From: Nioella aestuarii
GTDB lineage: Bacteria; Pseudomonadota; Alphaproteobacteria; Rhodobacterales; Rhodobacteraceae
NCBI RefSeq assembly: GCF_050896395.1
Contig: NZ_JBPBBA010000016.1
Location: 1 to 64,000 of the forward strand
Direction of reading: 5' to 3'
Length of the DNA stretch: 64,000 nucleotides
Shown here: positions 8,248 to 16,509 of the stretch, piece by piece
Layout: every line of letters starts with the position of its first letter
How positions within the stretch are numbered: position 1 is the first letter of the stretch
Position numbers and translations under genes: made by a program
The notes under the pieces: generated by a model
Told to the model about the DNA's origin: nothing
Database searches by the model: none
Seen by the model: the letters and a program-made list of their open reading frames with translations, nothing else

Positions 8248-10611
8248 ATGCCAAAGGATAGTGGCATCGGCGCAAGTTCAAAGCGTCGAGAGGACGTCCG
8301 GTTCCTGACGGGAACTGGCAATTACACCGATGACATCAACATGCCCGGCCAGGCTTACGTGCATTTCCTGCGCTCTGATGTGGCCCATGGACGGTTGAAC
8401 AAGGTTGACACCTCTGTCGCGGCGGAAATGCCCGGCGTGGTACGTGTCTTTACCGGTGCGGATTTCGAAGGCGTGGGCGGTCTGCCCTGCGGTTGGCAAG
8501 TCACCGATAAGCACGGCAACCCGATGCAGGAACCGGCCCACCCGGTTCTGGCGCAGGGTAAGGTCCGCCATGTGGGCGACCCGATTGCCGCCGTGGTGGC
8601 CGAAACCGCCGCACAGGCGCGCAATGCCGCCGAGGCGATCGAGCTTGATATCGAGGAACTGCCCGCCGTCATCGACATGAAAGAGGCGGTGAAGGAAGGG
8701 GCAACCAAGGTCCATGACGACCTAGAGTCGAACCTGTGCTACGACTGGGGCTTCGTCGAGGAAAACAAGGCAGCGGTGGACGAGGCGTTTGAAAAAGCGG
8801 CCCATGTCACCACCCTGGAACTTGTAAACCAGCGGCTGGTTGCCAACCCGATGGAACCGCGCGTTGCCGTGGGCGACTACAACCGCGCCACGGGCGATTC
8901 CACGCTTTACACCACCAGCCAGAACCCGCATGTGATCCGGCTTCTGATGGGCGCCTTCGTTCTGGGCATTCCCGAACACAAGCTGCGCGTCGTGGCCCCC
9001 GATGTGGGCGGCGGCTTTGGGTCGAAGATCTTCCACTACGCGGAAGAGGCGTTCTGCACCTTTGCCGCCAAGGCACTGGCGCGGCCCGTGAAGTGGACCT
9101 CCAGCCGGTCCGAGGCCTTCATCTCGGATGCTCATGGCCGCGATCATGTGACCAAGATCGAACTGGCGCTGGACGCGGATAACAACTTCACCGCGCTCAG
9201 GACCGACACTTACGCGAATATGGGCGCCTACCTGTCCACATTCGCGCCGTCGGTGCCCACCTGGCTGCACGGCACGCTGATGGCCGGCAACTACAAGACG
9301 CCACTGATCTATGTGAACGTTAAGGCCGTTTTCACCAACACGGTTGCCGTCGATGCCTATCGCGGGGCAGGGCGGCCAGAGGCGACGTTCCAGCTGGAAC
9401 GTGTCATCGACAAGGCGGCGCGCGAGTTGGGCGTCGATCCGGTGGCGCTGCGGCGGCAGAACTTCATCACCGAATTCCCCTATGCCACGCCCGTGGCGGT
9501 GGAATACGACACCGGCGACTACAACGCCACGATGGACAAGCTGCTGGAGATGGTGGACCGCGACGGGTTCGAGGCGCGTGCCGCCGAGAGCGCCAAGTCG
9601 GGCAAACTGCGCGGCTTTGGCGTAAACACCTATATCGAGGCTTGCGGTATCGCACCGTCTGCCCTTGTGGGTCAGTTGGGCGCGCGTGCCGGGCTCTATG
9701 AAAGCGCCACGGTGCGGGTCAACGCCACCGGCGGCCTGGTCGTTATGACCGGCAGCCACAGCCATGGGCAGGGCCATGAAACCGCCTTCCCGCAAGTGGT
9801 GGCCGATATGATCGGCATCCCCGAGGATATGGTCGAGATTGTCCACGGCGACACCGCCAACACGCCCATGGGCATGGGCACCTATGGCTCGCGTTCCTTG
9901 GCGGTCGGCGGATCGGCCATCGTTCGCGCAACCGAGAAGATCATCAACAAGGCCAAGAAAATCGCGGCCCATCTGATGGAGGCCTCGGAAGGGGATATCG
10001 AGCTCAAGGACGGCCAGTTCACCGTTGCAGGCACTGACAAATCGGTGGCCTGGGGCGATGTCACGCTGGCGGCCTACGTGCCCCATAACTACCCGCTGGA
10101 AGAGCTGGAACCGGGGTTGGAGGAAACGGCCTTCTACGATCCGGCCAACTTCACCTATCCGGCAGGGGCCTATGCCTGCGAGGTCGAAGTGGACCCGGAC
10201 ACCGGCAAGGTGACGATCTGCAGCTTTGCAGCGGCAGATGACTTCGGCAATGTCGTCAACCCAATGATCGTCGAAGGTCAGGTCCATGGCGGTCTGGCAC
10301 AGGGCATCGGGCAGGCTTTGCTGGAAGGCGCGGTCTATGACGAAAACGGGCAGCTTCTGTCCGCGTCCTACATGGACTACGCCATGCCACGCGCCGATGA
10401 TCTGCCAAGTTTCCAGGTGGATCATTCCTGCGCCACGCCCTGCACCCATAACCCGCTTGGGGTGAAAGGCTGTGGTGAGGCCGGGGCCATCGGATCACCG
10501 CCTGCGGTGGTCAATGCGGTGGTGGACGCGCTGCAACGCGGGGGCCATAACGTTACCCATATCGACATGCCGCTCAGCCCCGGTCGGGTCTGGCAGGCGA
10601 TGAACAGCTGA
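8248..10611 (+). CDS. coxL: CO dehydrogenase-like large subunit, form II (molybdenum hydroxylase, CoxL family)
   Basis: Molybdopterin-binding catalytic subunit of a xanthine-oxidase-family enzyme (787 residues, normal length). Active-site loop AYRGAGR is at residues 370-376: this is the form II signature. Form I enzymes proven to oxidise CO carry AYRCSFR, so CO may not be the substrate. GGGFGSK (residues about 252-258) and the late GCGEAGAIGSPP, with the conserved glutamate at about 744, are present. GGGAGG lies close upstream of the ATG. Gene order S-L-M is also usual for form II. Likely cytoplasmic, assembled with CoxS and CoxM. Confidence 0.94.
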   Translation: MPKDSGIGASSKRREDVRFLTGTGNYTDDINMPGQAYVHFLRSDVAHGRLNKVDTSVAAEMPGVVRVFTGADFEGVGGLPCGWQVTDKHGNPMQEPAHPVLAQGKVRHVGDPIAAVVAETAAQARNAAEAIELDIEELPAVIDMKEAVKEGATKVHDDLESNLCYDWGFVEENKAAVDEAFEKAAHVTTLELVNQRLVANPMEPRVAVGDYNRATGDSTLYTTSQNPHVIRLLMGAFVLGIPEHKLRVVAPDVGGGFGSKIFHYAEEAFCTFAAKALARPVKWTSSRSEAFISDAHGRDHVTKIELALDADNNFTALRTDTYANMGAYLSTFAPSVPTWLHGTLMAGNYKTPLIYVNVKAVFTNTVAVDAYRGAGRPEATFQLERVIDKAARELGVDPVALRRQNFITEFPYATPVAVEYDTGDYNATMDKLLEMVDRDGFEARAAESAKSGKLRGFGVNTYIEACGIAPSALVGQLGARAGLYESATVRVNATGGLVVMTGSHSHGQGHETAFPQVVADMIGIPEDMVEIVHGDTANTPMGMGTYGSRSLAVGGSAIVRATEKIINKAKKIAAHLMEASEGDIELKDGQFTVAGTDKSVAWGDVTLAAYVPHNYPLEELEPGLEETAFYDPANFTYPAGAYACEVEVDPDTGKVTICSFAAADDFGNVVNPMIVEGQVHGGLAQGIGQALLEGAVYDENGQLLSASYMDYAMPRADDLPSFQVDHSCATPCTHNPLGVKGCGEAGAIGSPPAVVNAVVDALQRGGHNVTHIDMPLSPGRVWQAMNS

Positions 10612-10633
10612 TCCCGGGACAAGGAGAGAAACC

Positions 10634-11425
10634 ATGTATGAGTTTGAATTCAAACGTCCGGGCACCATCGCCGATGCCGTTGCTGCCCTTGGCGCGGAAG
10701 AGGCGCAATTGCTTGGGGGCGGGCAGACCCTACTGCCCACGATGAAGCAACGGCTGGCCGCGCCTGCGGTGCTGGTCAGCCTTGGCGGTGTGGCCGAAAT
10801 GCAGGGTGTCTGCACCGATGACGCAGGGCGCATCTGCGTCGGCGGCGGCACCACCCACGCGGCGGTTGCTGCGGCCACGGCGGACAGCTATCCGGCGCTT
10901 TCGCATCTGGCGGGCCATATCGGCGACCCGGCGGTCCGCAATCGCGGCACGATCGGTGGCAGCCTGGCCAATAACGACCCGGCTGCATGTTATCCGTCGG
11001 CGGTTCTTGCCTCTGGCGCAAGTATCGTCACCAACACACGGGAAATCGCAGCGGATGACTTCTTTGAAGGCATGTTCACCACAGCACTGAATGACGGGGA
11101 GATCATCACCGAGGTGAAGTTCCCGGTGCCGGTGGCCGCCAGCTATCAGAAGTTCCTGCAACCTGCGTCCCGCTTTGCACTGACCGGCGTGTTCGTCGCA
11201 AAATTCGCGGGCGCTGTGCGCGTTGCGGTGACGGGTGCGTCAGAGGACGGCGTGTTCCGCTGGTCCGACGCAGAGGCGGCGCTGTCAGGCAATTTCTCGA
11301 CCGATGCGGTCGACGGGTTGTCGGTGTCTGCTGACGGCATGATCGCCGATATGCATGGCTCTGCCGCTTACCGCGCCAACCTTGTGAAGGTGCTGACCAA
11401 GCGGGCTGTCGCCGCCTGCGGATAA
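10634..11425 (+). CDS. coxM: CO dehydrogenase-like medium subunit, FAD-binding (CoxM)
   Basis: FAD-binding subunit of the molybdenum hydroxylase (263 residues). It shows the two FAD motifs of the family: LGGGQTLLP near residues 32-40 (variant of AGGQSL) and RGTIGGSLANNDPAA near residue 105 (TIGG type). AAGGAGAG precedes the ATG. It is 22 bases downstream of coxL and is followed by a strong terminator, so it ends the enzyme block. Confidence 0.94.
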   Translation: MYEFEFKRPGTIADAVAALGAEEAQLLGGGQTLLPTMKQRLAAPAVLVSLGGVAEMQGVCTDDAGRICVGGGTTHAAVAAATADSYPALSHLAGHIGDPAVRNRGTIGGSLANNDPAACYPSAVLASGASIVTNTREIAADDFFEGMFTTALNDGEIITEVKFPVPVAASYQKFLQPASRFALTGVFVAKFAGAVRVAVTGASEDGVFRWSDAEAALSGNFSTDAVDGLSVSADGMIADMHGSAAYRANLVKVLTKRAVAACG

Positions 11426-11445
11426 GCGCCACGTAAGCACCAAGG

Positions 11446-11482
11446 CCGCCGCTGCCCCGCCGGGGTGGCGGCGGTTTTGTTT
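11446..11482 (+). terminator. Rho-independent terminator after coxM
   Basis: A GC-rich stem (CCGCCGC...GCGGCGG, extended inward by CCCC/GGGG) is followed by TTTTGTTT. It lies 20 bases after the coxM stop and before the membrane protein gene. Confidence 0.8.
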
Positions 11483-11497
11483 GAAACGGAGACATTG

Positions 11498-11890
11498 ATG
11501 ATTGCAGATATCTGGGGGTCATTCCGGCGAATGCCGATCTGGGTTCAGCTTTGGGTGGTGCTGGTCCTGGTGCCTGTGAACCTTGCCAGCCTGGCGTTCC
11601 TATCCTCCCCCGGCAGTCTGCTGATAGCGGTTCTTGCCGTTGGGGGCATGGTGCCGAACCTGCCGATCATGCTGCTGGAGCGGGGATTGTCCAAGGCGAT
11701 GGCCTTTCCCCATATCCTGATCTGGACACCTTTGGTGGTGCTGATCCTGATGACTTTGACAGTAGGTGATCTGTTGCCACCCGCATTCCAAATGTTTCTT
11801 TGGGTCTTGCTGGCGGTTGATCTGATTTCGCTGGCTTTCGACTATCCAGATGCCGCGAAATGGCTCCGCGGCGATCGAGCCGTCGCCTGA
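11498..11890 (+). CDS. Hypothetical membrane protein
   Basis: A 130-residue integral membrane protein with about four hydrophobic spans. No family recognised. The start at 11498 (GGAG 7 bases upstream) is preferred over an in-frame GTG/ATG at 11465, which lies in the coxM terminator. Placed just after the cox block but separated from it by a terminator, so a functional link is only suggested by position. Confidence 0.72.
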   Translation: MIADIWGSFRRMPIWVQLWVVLVLVPVNLASLAFLSSPGSLLIAVLAVGGMVPNLPIMLLERGLSKAMAFPHILIWTPLVVLILMTLTVGDLLPPAFQMFLWVLLAVDLISLAFDYPDAAKWLRGDRAVA

Positions 11891-11893
11891 ATC

Positions 11894-11924
11894 AAAAAAC
11901 CCCGCGCGAACTGCGCGGGGCTTT
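11894..11924. terminator. Bidirectional terminator
   Basis: CCCCGCGC and GCGCGGGG (11900-11907, 11913-11920) form an eight-base-pair stem flanked by AAAAAA on the left and CTTT on the right. It can terminate both the membrane-protein gene and the convergent gene on the minus strand. Confidence 0.8.
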
Positions 11925-11949
11925 CAGGTTTTTGGTCGGTCTGAAACGA

Positions 11950-12933
11950 TCAGAGCCCAAGCGCGTTACGCAAGCGGGTGGTCACTTCGGGCACCAGCGC
12001 CGGGTTGTTGCGGGCCTGCTCGATGGCCGCGTTCAGCGATGCGCGGGCAATGGACGACAGATCGGCATCGGCCACGGCAGCAAGGGCAGCATCCGCGTCG
12101 AACCCGTCAACCGAGAAGAGGGTCGAGAGATCGGTCGCGCCCTCAACGGCATCTGCAGCATCGGCAGTGCTCTCCATGGCCGCCTCGGTGGTGTCTTCGA
12201 CGGCTGCTTCGGTTTCCTCAACGGCTGCTTCGGTGGTCTCTTCGGTCGCTTCAACTGCGGCGTCGGTCGCCTCTTCGGTCGCTTCAACGGCGTCGGTTGC
12301 GGCGTCGGTTGCATCCTCAACCGCGGCTTCGGTTTCTTCGGCCATTGCTTCGGTGGTGCCTTCAACAACAGCTTCGGCCTCGGCGGCGTCCTCGGTCACC
12401 GCATCCATGGCTTCGGTGCCTTCTGCAACGACGGCCTCTGCGGCATCCTCGGTTGCTTCGACAGCATCCCACGCTGCGTCCGTAGTCGCTTCCACAGCTT
12501 CTTCCGCCATATCGGCAGCGGCTTCGGTGCCTTCCTCGGCGATTTCGCCGGCGGCATCTGCGCCCTCTGCGGCGGCGTCATCGGCGGCGCCTGTGACCTG
12601 ATCGAGCAGATCGCCAGCGTCTTCCATCACACCCTCAACCGCTTCGGTCACGGCGTCGGTGGCGGTGTCCACAGCGTCCTGCGCGGCTTCCTCGACGGCC
12701 TCAACCGCCTCGGCAGCGGCGTCTGCTGCGTCTTCAACCATTTCTTCAACCGCGTCAGCTGCCTCTTCCGCCATCTCTTCGGTGGCCTCAGTGGCTTCCT
12801 CTGCGGCTTCGGTCGCGGTCTCTACGGCTTCGGCTGCGGGGGCTTCTGCCTCGGGCTGACCAAGGGGGCTTAGGTAGTAGGCGGCGGCGCCAACAACGAC
12901 AAGCGCGGCAATGATGGCAATTATGCGGGACAT
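11950..12933 (-). CDS. Membrane-anchored acidic Ala/Glu/Thr-rich repeat protein
   Basis: Predicted 327-residue protein with an N-terminal membrane anchor (MSRIIAIIAALVVVGAAAYY) followed by about 250 residues almost entirely of A, E, T, D and V in irregular heptad/11-residue repeats (units such as EATEATEE, DAVEATEEA), then a normal globular C-terminal 60 residues (FDADAALAAV, then NNPALVPEVTTRL). The start at 12933 has GGAG 7 bases upstream; the frame continues to 13035 without a better site. The repeat resembles LEA-like or apolipoprotein-like amphipathic helices and should stretch into the periplasm. Function unknown. Similar proteins occur in Rhodobacterales but the repeat makes homology unreliable. 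Confidence 0.8.
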   Translation of the reverse strand: MSRIIAIIAALVVVGAAAYYLSPLGQPEAEAPAAEAVETATEAAEEATEATEEMAEEAADAVEEMVEDAADAAAEAVEAVEEAAQDAVDTATDAVTEAVEGVMEDAGDLLDQVTGAADDAAAEGADAAGEIAEEGTEAAADMAEEAVEATTDAAWDAVEATEDAAEAVVAEGTEAMDAVTEDAAEAEAVVEGTTEAMAEETEAAVEDATDAATDAVEATEEATDAAVEATEETTEAAVEETEAAVEDTTEAAMESTADAADAVEGATDLSTLFSVDGFDADAALAAVADADLSSIARASLNAAIEQARNNPALVPEVTTRLRNALGL

Positions 12934-13118
12934 AAGGAAACTCCGATCCTCAGGGATGTAATTCGCGCGATTCCATACGCCGCCTGATGCCGCAGTGCAA
13001 CGAGAACAGACGAATACATCCGATTCCCGCGGCATTCAGCCGGGATTCGCCTTGAAACACCCGTGCGGGAAGGCTAGTTTCGGGCACCGCATATCGTGGC
13101 AATAGAAGGATTTTAGCG

Positions 13119-13661
13119 ATAGCCCGCAGACCGCACAACGCGCCCCCGCAGCGCGAAACTGGCCCCCGCGTTAACGAACGCATTCGGGCCCCCGAGATCC
13201 GCCTTATTGGCGCAGATGGAGAGAATGTCGGCGTCGTGACCCCGTCGCGCGCCATGGACATGGCTGCCGAAGCCGGTCTTGACCTGGTGGAAATTTCGCC
13301 GAATGCCACCCCTCCTGTCTGCAAGATCATGGATTTCGGCAAGTTCAAATACGAACAGCAAAAACGTGAATCCGAAGCTCGCAAGAAGCAGAAGATCATC
13401 GAGGTCAAAGAGATCAAGTTCCGACCGAACACCGATACGCATGACTATGAAGTGAAAATGCGCAACGTGTTCAAGTTTCTTGAAAACGGCGACAAGGTGA
13501 AGGTTACCTTGCGGTTCCGGGGCCGTGAAATGGCGCACCAGAACCTTGGCCGAGAGTTGCTGGAACGGGTTGCCGAAGACGTCAAGGAAATCGGCAAGGT
13601 CGAGAATATGCCGAAGATGGAAGGCCGCCAGATGGTCATGATGATCGGACCGTCGAAGTAA
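13119..13661 (+). CDS. infC: Translation initiation factor IF-3, with AUA start codon
   Basis: IF-3 binds the 30S subunit and checks the start codon. Family similarity begins well before the first ATG or GTG: the segment RVNERIRAPEIRLIGADGE, typical of the N-terminal domain, is encoded upstream of 13236. In that frame there is no ATG, GTG or TTG back to this segment; the codon ATA at 13119 lies exactly 8 bases after AAGGA and gives a 180-residue protein, the usual length. E. coli infC starts with AUU and uses this for autoregulation; AUA here would serve the same. C-terminal domain motifs (VKVTLRFRGREM, then GRQMVMMI) are intact. Confidence 0.93.
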   Translation: MARRPHNAPPQRETGPRVNERIRAPEIRLIGADGENVGVVTPSRAMDMAAEAGLDLVEISPNATPPVCKIMDFGKFKYEQQKRESEARKKQKIIEVKEIKFRPNTDTHDYEVKMRNVFKFLENGDKVKVTLRFRGREMAHQNLGRELLERVAEDVKEIGKVENMPKMEGRQMVMMIGPSK

Positions 13662-13685
13662 CCGCACCGGTCAAAGAGGCATGAA

Positions 13686-13719
13686 GGGCGCACCAGCGAT
13701 GGTCGCGCCCTTTTCTTTT
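13686..13719 (+). terminator. Terminator after infC
   Basis: GGGCGC-ACC pairs with GGT-C-GCGCCC with one bulged base, followed by TTTTCTTTT. Located 25 bases after the infC stop. Confidence 0.75.
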
Positions 13720-13773
13720 GGGGCCCTTGCCATAAACCTGTGTGGGGCAAGTTATCAACGAAAGGGGCAGGAC

Positions 13774-14352
13774 ATGGACACTACAAAGGCTATGCGCCCG
13801 GACGTCGCGGACCTGGATGAGGCCAGCCGCCCAAAGGCCCCGCCCATTCCAGGGGCCACCGAAATGCAGAGTCGGCAGGGACGGCAGCTGGCGGCCATCC
13901 ACAGGATGCATTTGCAGCAAATGGGGAGAGTGCGCCAGGTGATGGACGAGATCGCCGCCGGCAAGGCCGCGCCCGCCACGCTGGCCAAGGCTGTGCCCGA
14001 GATGGAAATGACGCGCAATTATCGTCAGTTCGGAAATCTCTGCGGCCAGGAATGCCAGTTCCTCGACTATCATCACGGGGCCGAGGAACACCAGGTGTTC
14101 CCGCATCTGGAAGGCCGTGGCAATGACGGTTTGCGCGCGGTGATCGACAAGCTGCGAGAGGAACACAAGGTCGTTCACGCGCTGTTGGAGCGCCTGTATT
14201 CGGATGCCGTGCGGCTGGTCCAGGATCCTTCAGGCGATGCCTTTGACGAGGCGAAAGCCACGTTCGAGGCGCTGGAACGGGTGGTCCGCTCGCATTTCGG
14301 CTACGAAGAAGAAGAGCTGGAAGAAGCGCTTGGCGTCTACGGCGGGCTTTAG
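13774..14352 (+). CDS. Hemerythrin-like domain protein
   Basis: A 192-residue soluble protein with a C-terminal hemerythrin HHE domain, a four-helix bundle that binds a di-iron centre and senses or stores O2, NO or metal. Possible ligands: H and E in YHHGAEEHQVF, EEHKVVH in the middle, and HFGYEEEE near the end. The first 40 residues are polar and probably disordered. AAGGGGCAGG precedes the ATG at 13774. It stands alone between two terminators. Role in nitrosative or oxidative stress is a family-level guess. Confidence 0.82.
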   Translation: MDTTKAMRPDVADLDEASRPKAPPIPGATEMQSRQGRQLAAIHRMHLQQMGRVRQVMDEIAAGKAAPATLAKAVPEMEMTRNYRQFGNLCGQECQFLDYHHGAEEHQVFPHLEGRGNDGLRAVIDKLREEHKVVHALLERLYSDAVRLVQDPSGDAFDEAKATFEALERVVRSHFGYEEEELEEALGVYGGL

Positions 14353-14368
14353 CGAACCCAAATAAAAC

Positions 14369-14393
14369 GGGCCGCGTTCAGCGGCCCTGTTTT
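14369..14393 (+). terminator. Terminator after hemerythrin gene
   Basis: GGGCCGC and GCGGCCC form a seven-base-pair stem with a five-base loop, then TGTTTT. An upstream AAATAAAA run lets it also serve the convergent reductase gene on the minus strand. Confidence 0.78.
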
Positions 14394-14409
14394 CTGGATT
14401 ACTGCGGAC

Positions 14410-15264
14410 TCAGTCGAGGAAAGCTTTTTCCACCACATATTGCGCAGGCTTGGAATTCGCACCTTCTTCCAGCCCGTATTCCTCCAACATCTCTTTGAGT
14501 TCGAGATTGAAGGCGAGATTGCCGCAGATCATCGCTCGGTCGTTTTGCGGGCAGATCGGTGTAACGCCCAGATCTTCAAACGCCTCGCCAGAACGCATCA
14601 GGTCAGTGATGCGGCCCATCTTGGGGCTCTCTTCACGGGTGGTGGTGGGGTAGTACTTGATCTTCTTCCAGAACCCTTCGCCGATCACCTCGTTCAGCAG
14701 CTCATCGGTTTTCAGGCTTTCGATGATCCCCGCGCCATAAGTCAGCTCGCCCGCCTCGCGGCAGGTATGGGTGATGATGACCTCATCGTAATCCTCGTAG
14801 GTCTGCGGTTCACGAAGCAGGCTAGCGAAGGGGGCAAAGCCGGTGCCGGTGGCGAAGAACCAGATGCGTTTGCCGGGGATCAGCGCGTCATGGACCAGCG
14901 TCCCAACGGGCTTGGGCCGCAGGATGATCTGATCTCCCGCCTTGATATGTTGAAGGCGGCTGGTCAGCGGGCCATCGGGCACTTTGATCGAATAGAACTC
15001 CAGCTCTTCGTCCCAGGACGGTGAGGCGATCGAATAGGCCCGCAGCAGCGGTTTCTGTTTGCCGGTCTTTGGGTCCGGGTCGCCCATCAGGCCGATCATC
15101 ACGAATTCACCCGAGCGGAAGCGCAAAGATGCGGGCCGGGTGCAGCGGAAGGAAAACAGGCGGTCGGTGTAGTGCTTCACCTCCGTCACGGTTTGCGCGT
15201 CGGGCAGGGTCGGCACTTTTACGGGCGATGCGGTGGCTTCGGTCACGGGTTTTTGCTCGGTCAT
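14410..15264 (-). CDS. fpr: Ferredoxin--NADP(+) reductase
   Basis: FAD enzyme exchanging electrons between NADPH and ferredoxin (284 residues, bacterial type). The FAD motif RAYSIASP, a GTGFAPF NADP-ribose loop and a late CGN segment (MICGNLAFN) are seen. The first 20 residues are a low-complexity extension. It lies directly downstream of the sulfate-reduction operon on the same strand (73 bases after DUF934), so it is probably the route supplying reduced ferredoxin to the CysI-type reductase. Whether it shares the operon transcript is not shown. Confidence 0.92.
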   Translation of the reverse strand: MTEQKPVTEATASPVKVPTLPDAQTVTEVKHYTDRLFSFRCTRPASLRFRSGEFVMIGLMGDPDPKTGKQKPLLRAYSIASPSWDEELEFYSIKVPDGPLTSRLQHIKAGDQIILRPKPVGTLVHDALIPGKRIWFFATGTGFAPFASLLREPQTYEDYDEVIITHTCREAGELTYGAGIIESLKTDELLNEVIGEGFWKKIKYYPTTTREESPKMGRITDLMRSGEAFEDLGVTPICPQNDRAMICGNLAFNLELKEMLEEYGLEEGANSKPAQYVVEKAFLD

Positions 15265-15337
15265 GTCAACAATTGCGGCCCTTCTAAAGCCGACTCCCTC
15301 ATTAAGCTTTGATCTGGGTCAGGAAAAGGGGGCGCTT

Positions 15338-15748
15338 TTACGCAGCACTCAGCCGTGACCTGTGGTCATGATCGCGCCAATTGGCACGGTCAAGCCATTG
15401 ATCCTCGGGTTGACGGGTGGCCAGGGCGCGGTCGATTTCCACATCATCGAAGCCCGACCGGCGCGCCATGGCGTATTGATCGGCCAGTACGTGGCCCTTA
15501 GCCCGCAAATGCCCGGTAAAGCCCATCTGCCGCAACCGGCGGGCCAGGGTGAAGCCGCGCCCGTCCGCGAAGCTGGGGAAATCGATGCGCACGATCCGGT
15601 TCGACGTCAGCGCGCCAAGCAGATCCTCTGGCGCGGCATCCGATGCCAGATCCAGCGTGTCGCAAACCGGGGCAGGGGCGAAACCTGCGTCGGTGACAAG
15701 GACGGTTTCGGTTTCGGTCAGGGCCTCCTGGGCCATCAGATCTTTCAT
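15338..15748 (-). CDS. DUF934 domain-containing protein
   Basis: A 136-residue protein of the DUF934 family, found almost only next to cysH/cysI in proteobacteria, thought to assist sulfite reduction. The family signature ADGRGFTLARRLRQMGF followed by GHVLADQYAMARRSGFD is present. Start at 15748 is supported by AAGGAG 8 bases upstream. Separated from cysH by 11 bases. Confidence 0.9.
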   Translation of the reverse strand: MKDLMAQEALTETETVLVTDAGFAPAPVCDTLDLASDAAPEDLLGALTSNRIVRIDFPSFADGRGFTLARRLRQMGFTGHLRAKGHVLADQYAMARRSGFDDVEIDRALATRQPEDQWLDRANWRDHDHRSRLSAA

Positions 15749-15759
15749 GTCGTCGCTCC

Positions 15760-16509
15760 TTACGAGGCGGTTTTCAGGGGCCCACGCACGATGCGCCCGT
15801 CGATGAAGTGAATGCCGCATTCTTCCTTCTCAGCACCCCGCCAACGGCCCGCGCGCGGGTCTTCGCCGGGTTTGACGGGGCTGGTGCAAGGAGCGCAGCC
15901 GATAGAGGGGTAGCCTTTGGCCACAAGCGGATGCCGGGGCAGGCGGTTATTGACCAGATATTCCTGCACATCCTCCGGTGCCCAATGGGCCAAGGGATTG
16001 ATCTTGATACGGATGTCGCCCTCGGTCTCGAAGAAGTCGAGGGCGGCGCGTGTGCCGGACTGAAACCGTTTGCGACCTGTGATCCAGCTGTCGAACGGGG
16101 CCAGAGCGGCCTCCATCGGACGCACCTTGCGCAAATCGCAGCACGCATCGGTGCTCTGCTTATGCAATGTGCCGTCCGGGTCGCCTGCCAGGATCGAGAT
16201 CTTGCTGGCATGGATGGTACGCACGTCCTGCAAACCAAGTGTCGCCGCCACTTCCTGCTGATAGGACAGCGTTTCGGGGAACAGCATCTGCGTGTCGATG
16301 AACAGCACCGGTGTGGCCGGGTCGATGACCGACACCATGTGCAGCAGCACGACAGATTCCGCCCCGAACGAGCTCACCAGCGCGATCCGGCCGAGGTCGG
16401 GGTCTTTCAACGCGCGCTCCATCACCGCCGTGGCGGAATGGTGCTTGTAACGCGCGTTCAGACCGTCGACCCAGCTCGACAGAGATCCTATGGGCGCATC
16501 AAGCGGCAC
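15760..16509 (-). CDS. cysH: Phosphoadenylyl-/adenylyl-sulfate reductase
   Basis: Reduces activated sulfate to sulfite with thioredoxin. The CC...CxxC set (CCDLRKVRP, then IGCAPC) marks the [4Fe-4S] APS-reductase type rather than the E. coli PAPS type, and ECGIHF carries the catalytic cysteine near the C-terminus. I choose GTG at 16509: GGAGG lies 9 bases upstream and it gives 249 residues, the usual length; an ATG at 16557 only adds a Pro/Ser/Arg-rich stretch inside cysI. The start overlaps the cysI end by 11 bases, so the two are coupled. Confidence 0.93.
   Translation of the reverse strand: MPLDAPIGSLSSWVDGLNARYKHHSATAVMERALKDPDLGRIALVSSFGAESVVLLHMVSVIDPATPVLFIDTQMLFPETLSYQQEVAATLGLQDVRTIHASKISILAGDPDGTLHKQSTDACCDLRKVRPMEAALAPFDSWITGRKRFQSGTRAALDFFETEGDIRIKINPLAHWAPEDVQEYLVNNRLPRHPLVAKGYPSIGCAPCTSPVKPGEDPRAGRWRGAEKEECGIHFIDGRIVRGPLKTAS

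Noticed and set aside
8722..10449. A 575-codon minus-strand frame
   Set aside because: Antisense of coxL, no recognisable domains.
11860..12873. A glycine/cysteine-rich forward frame of 337 codons
   Set aside because: It is the antisense of the Ala/Glu repeat protein and has no motif or ribosome site.
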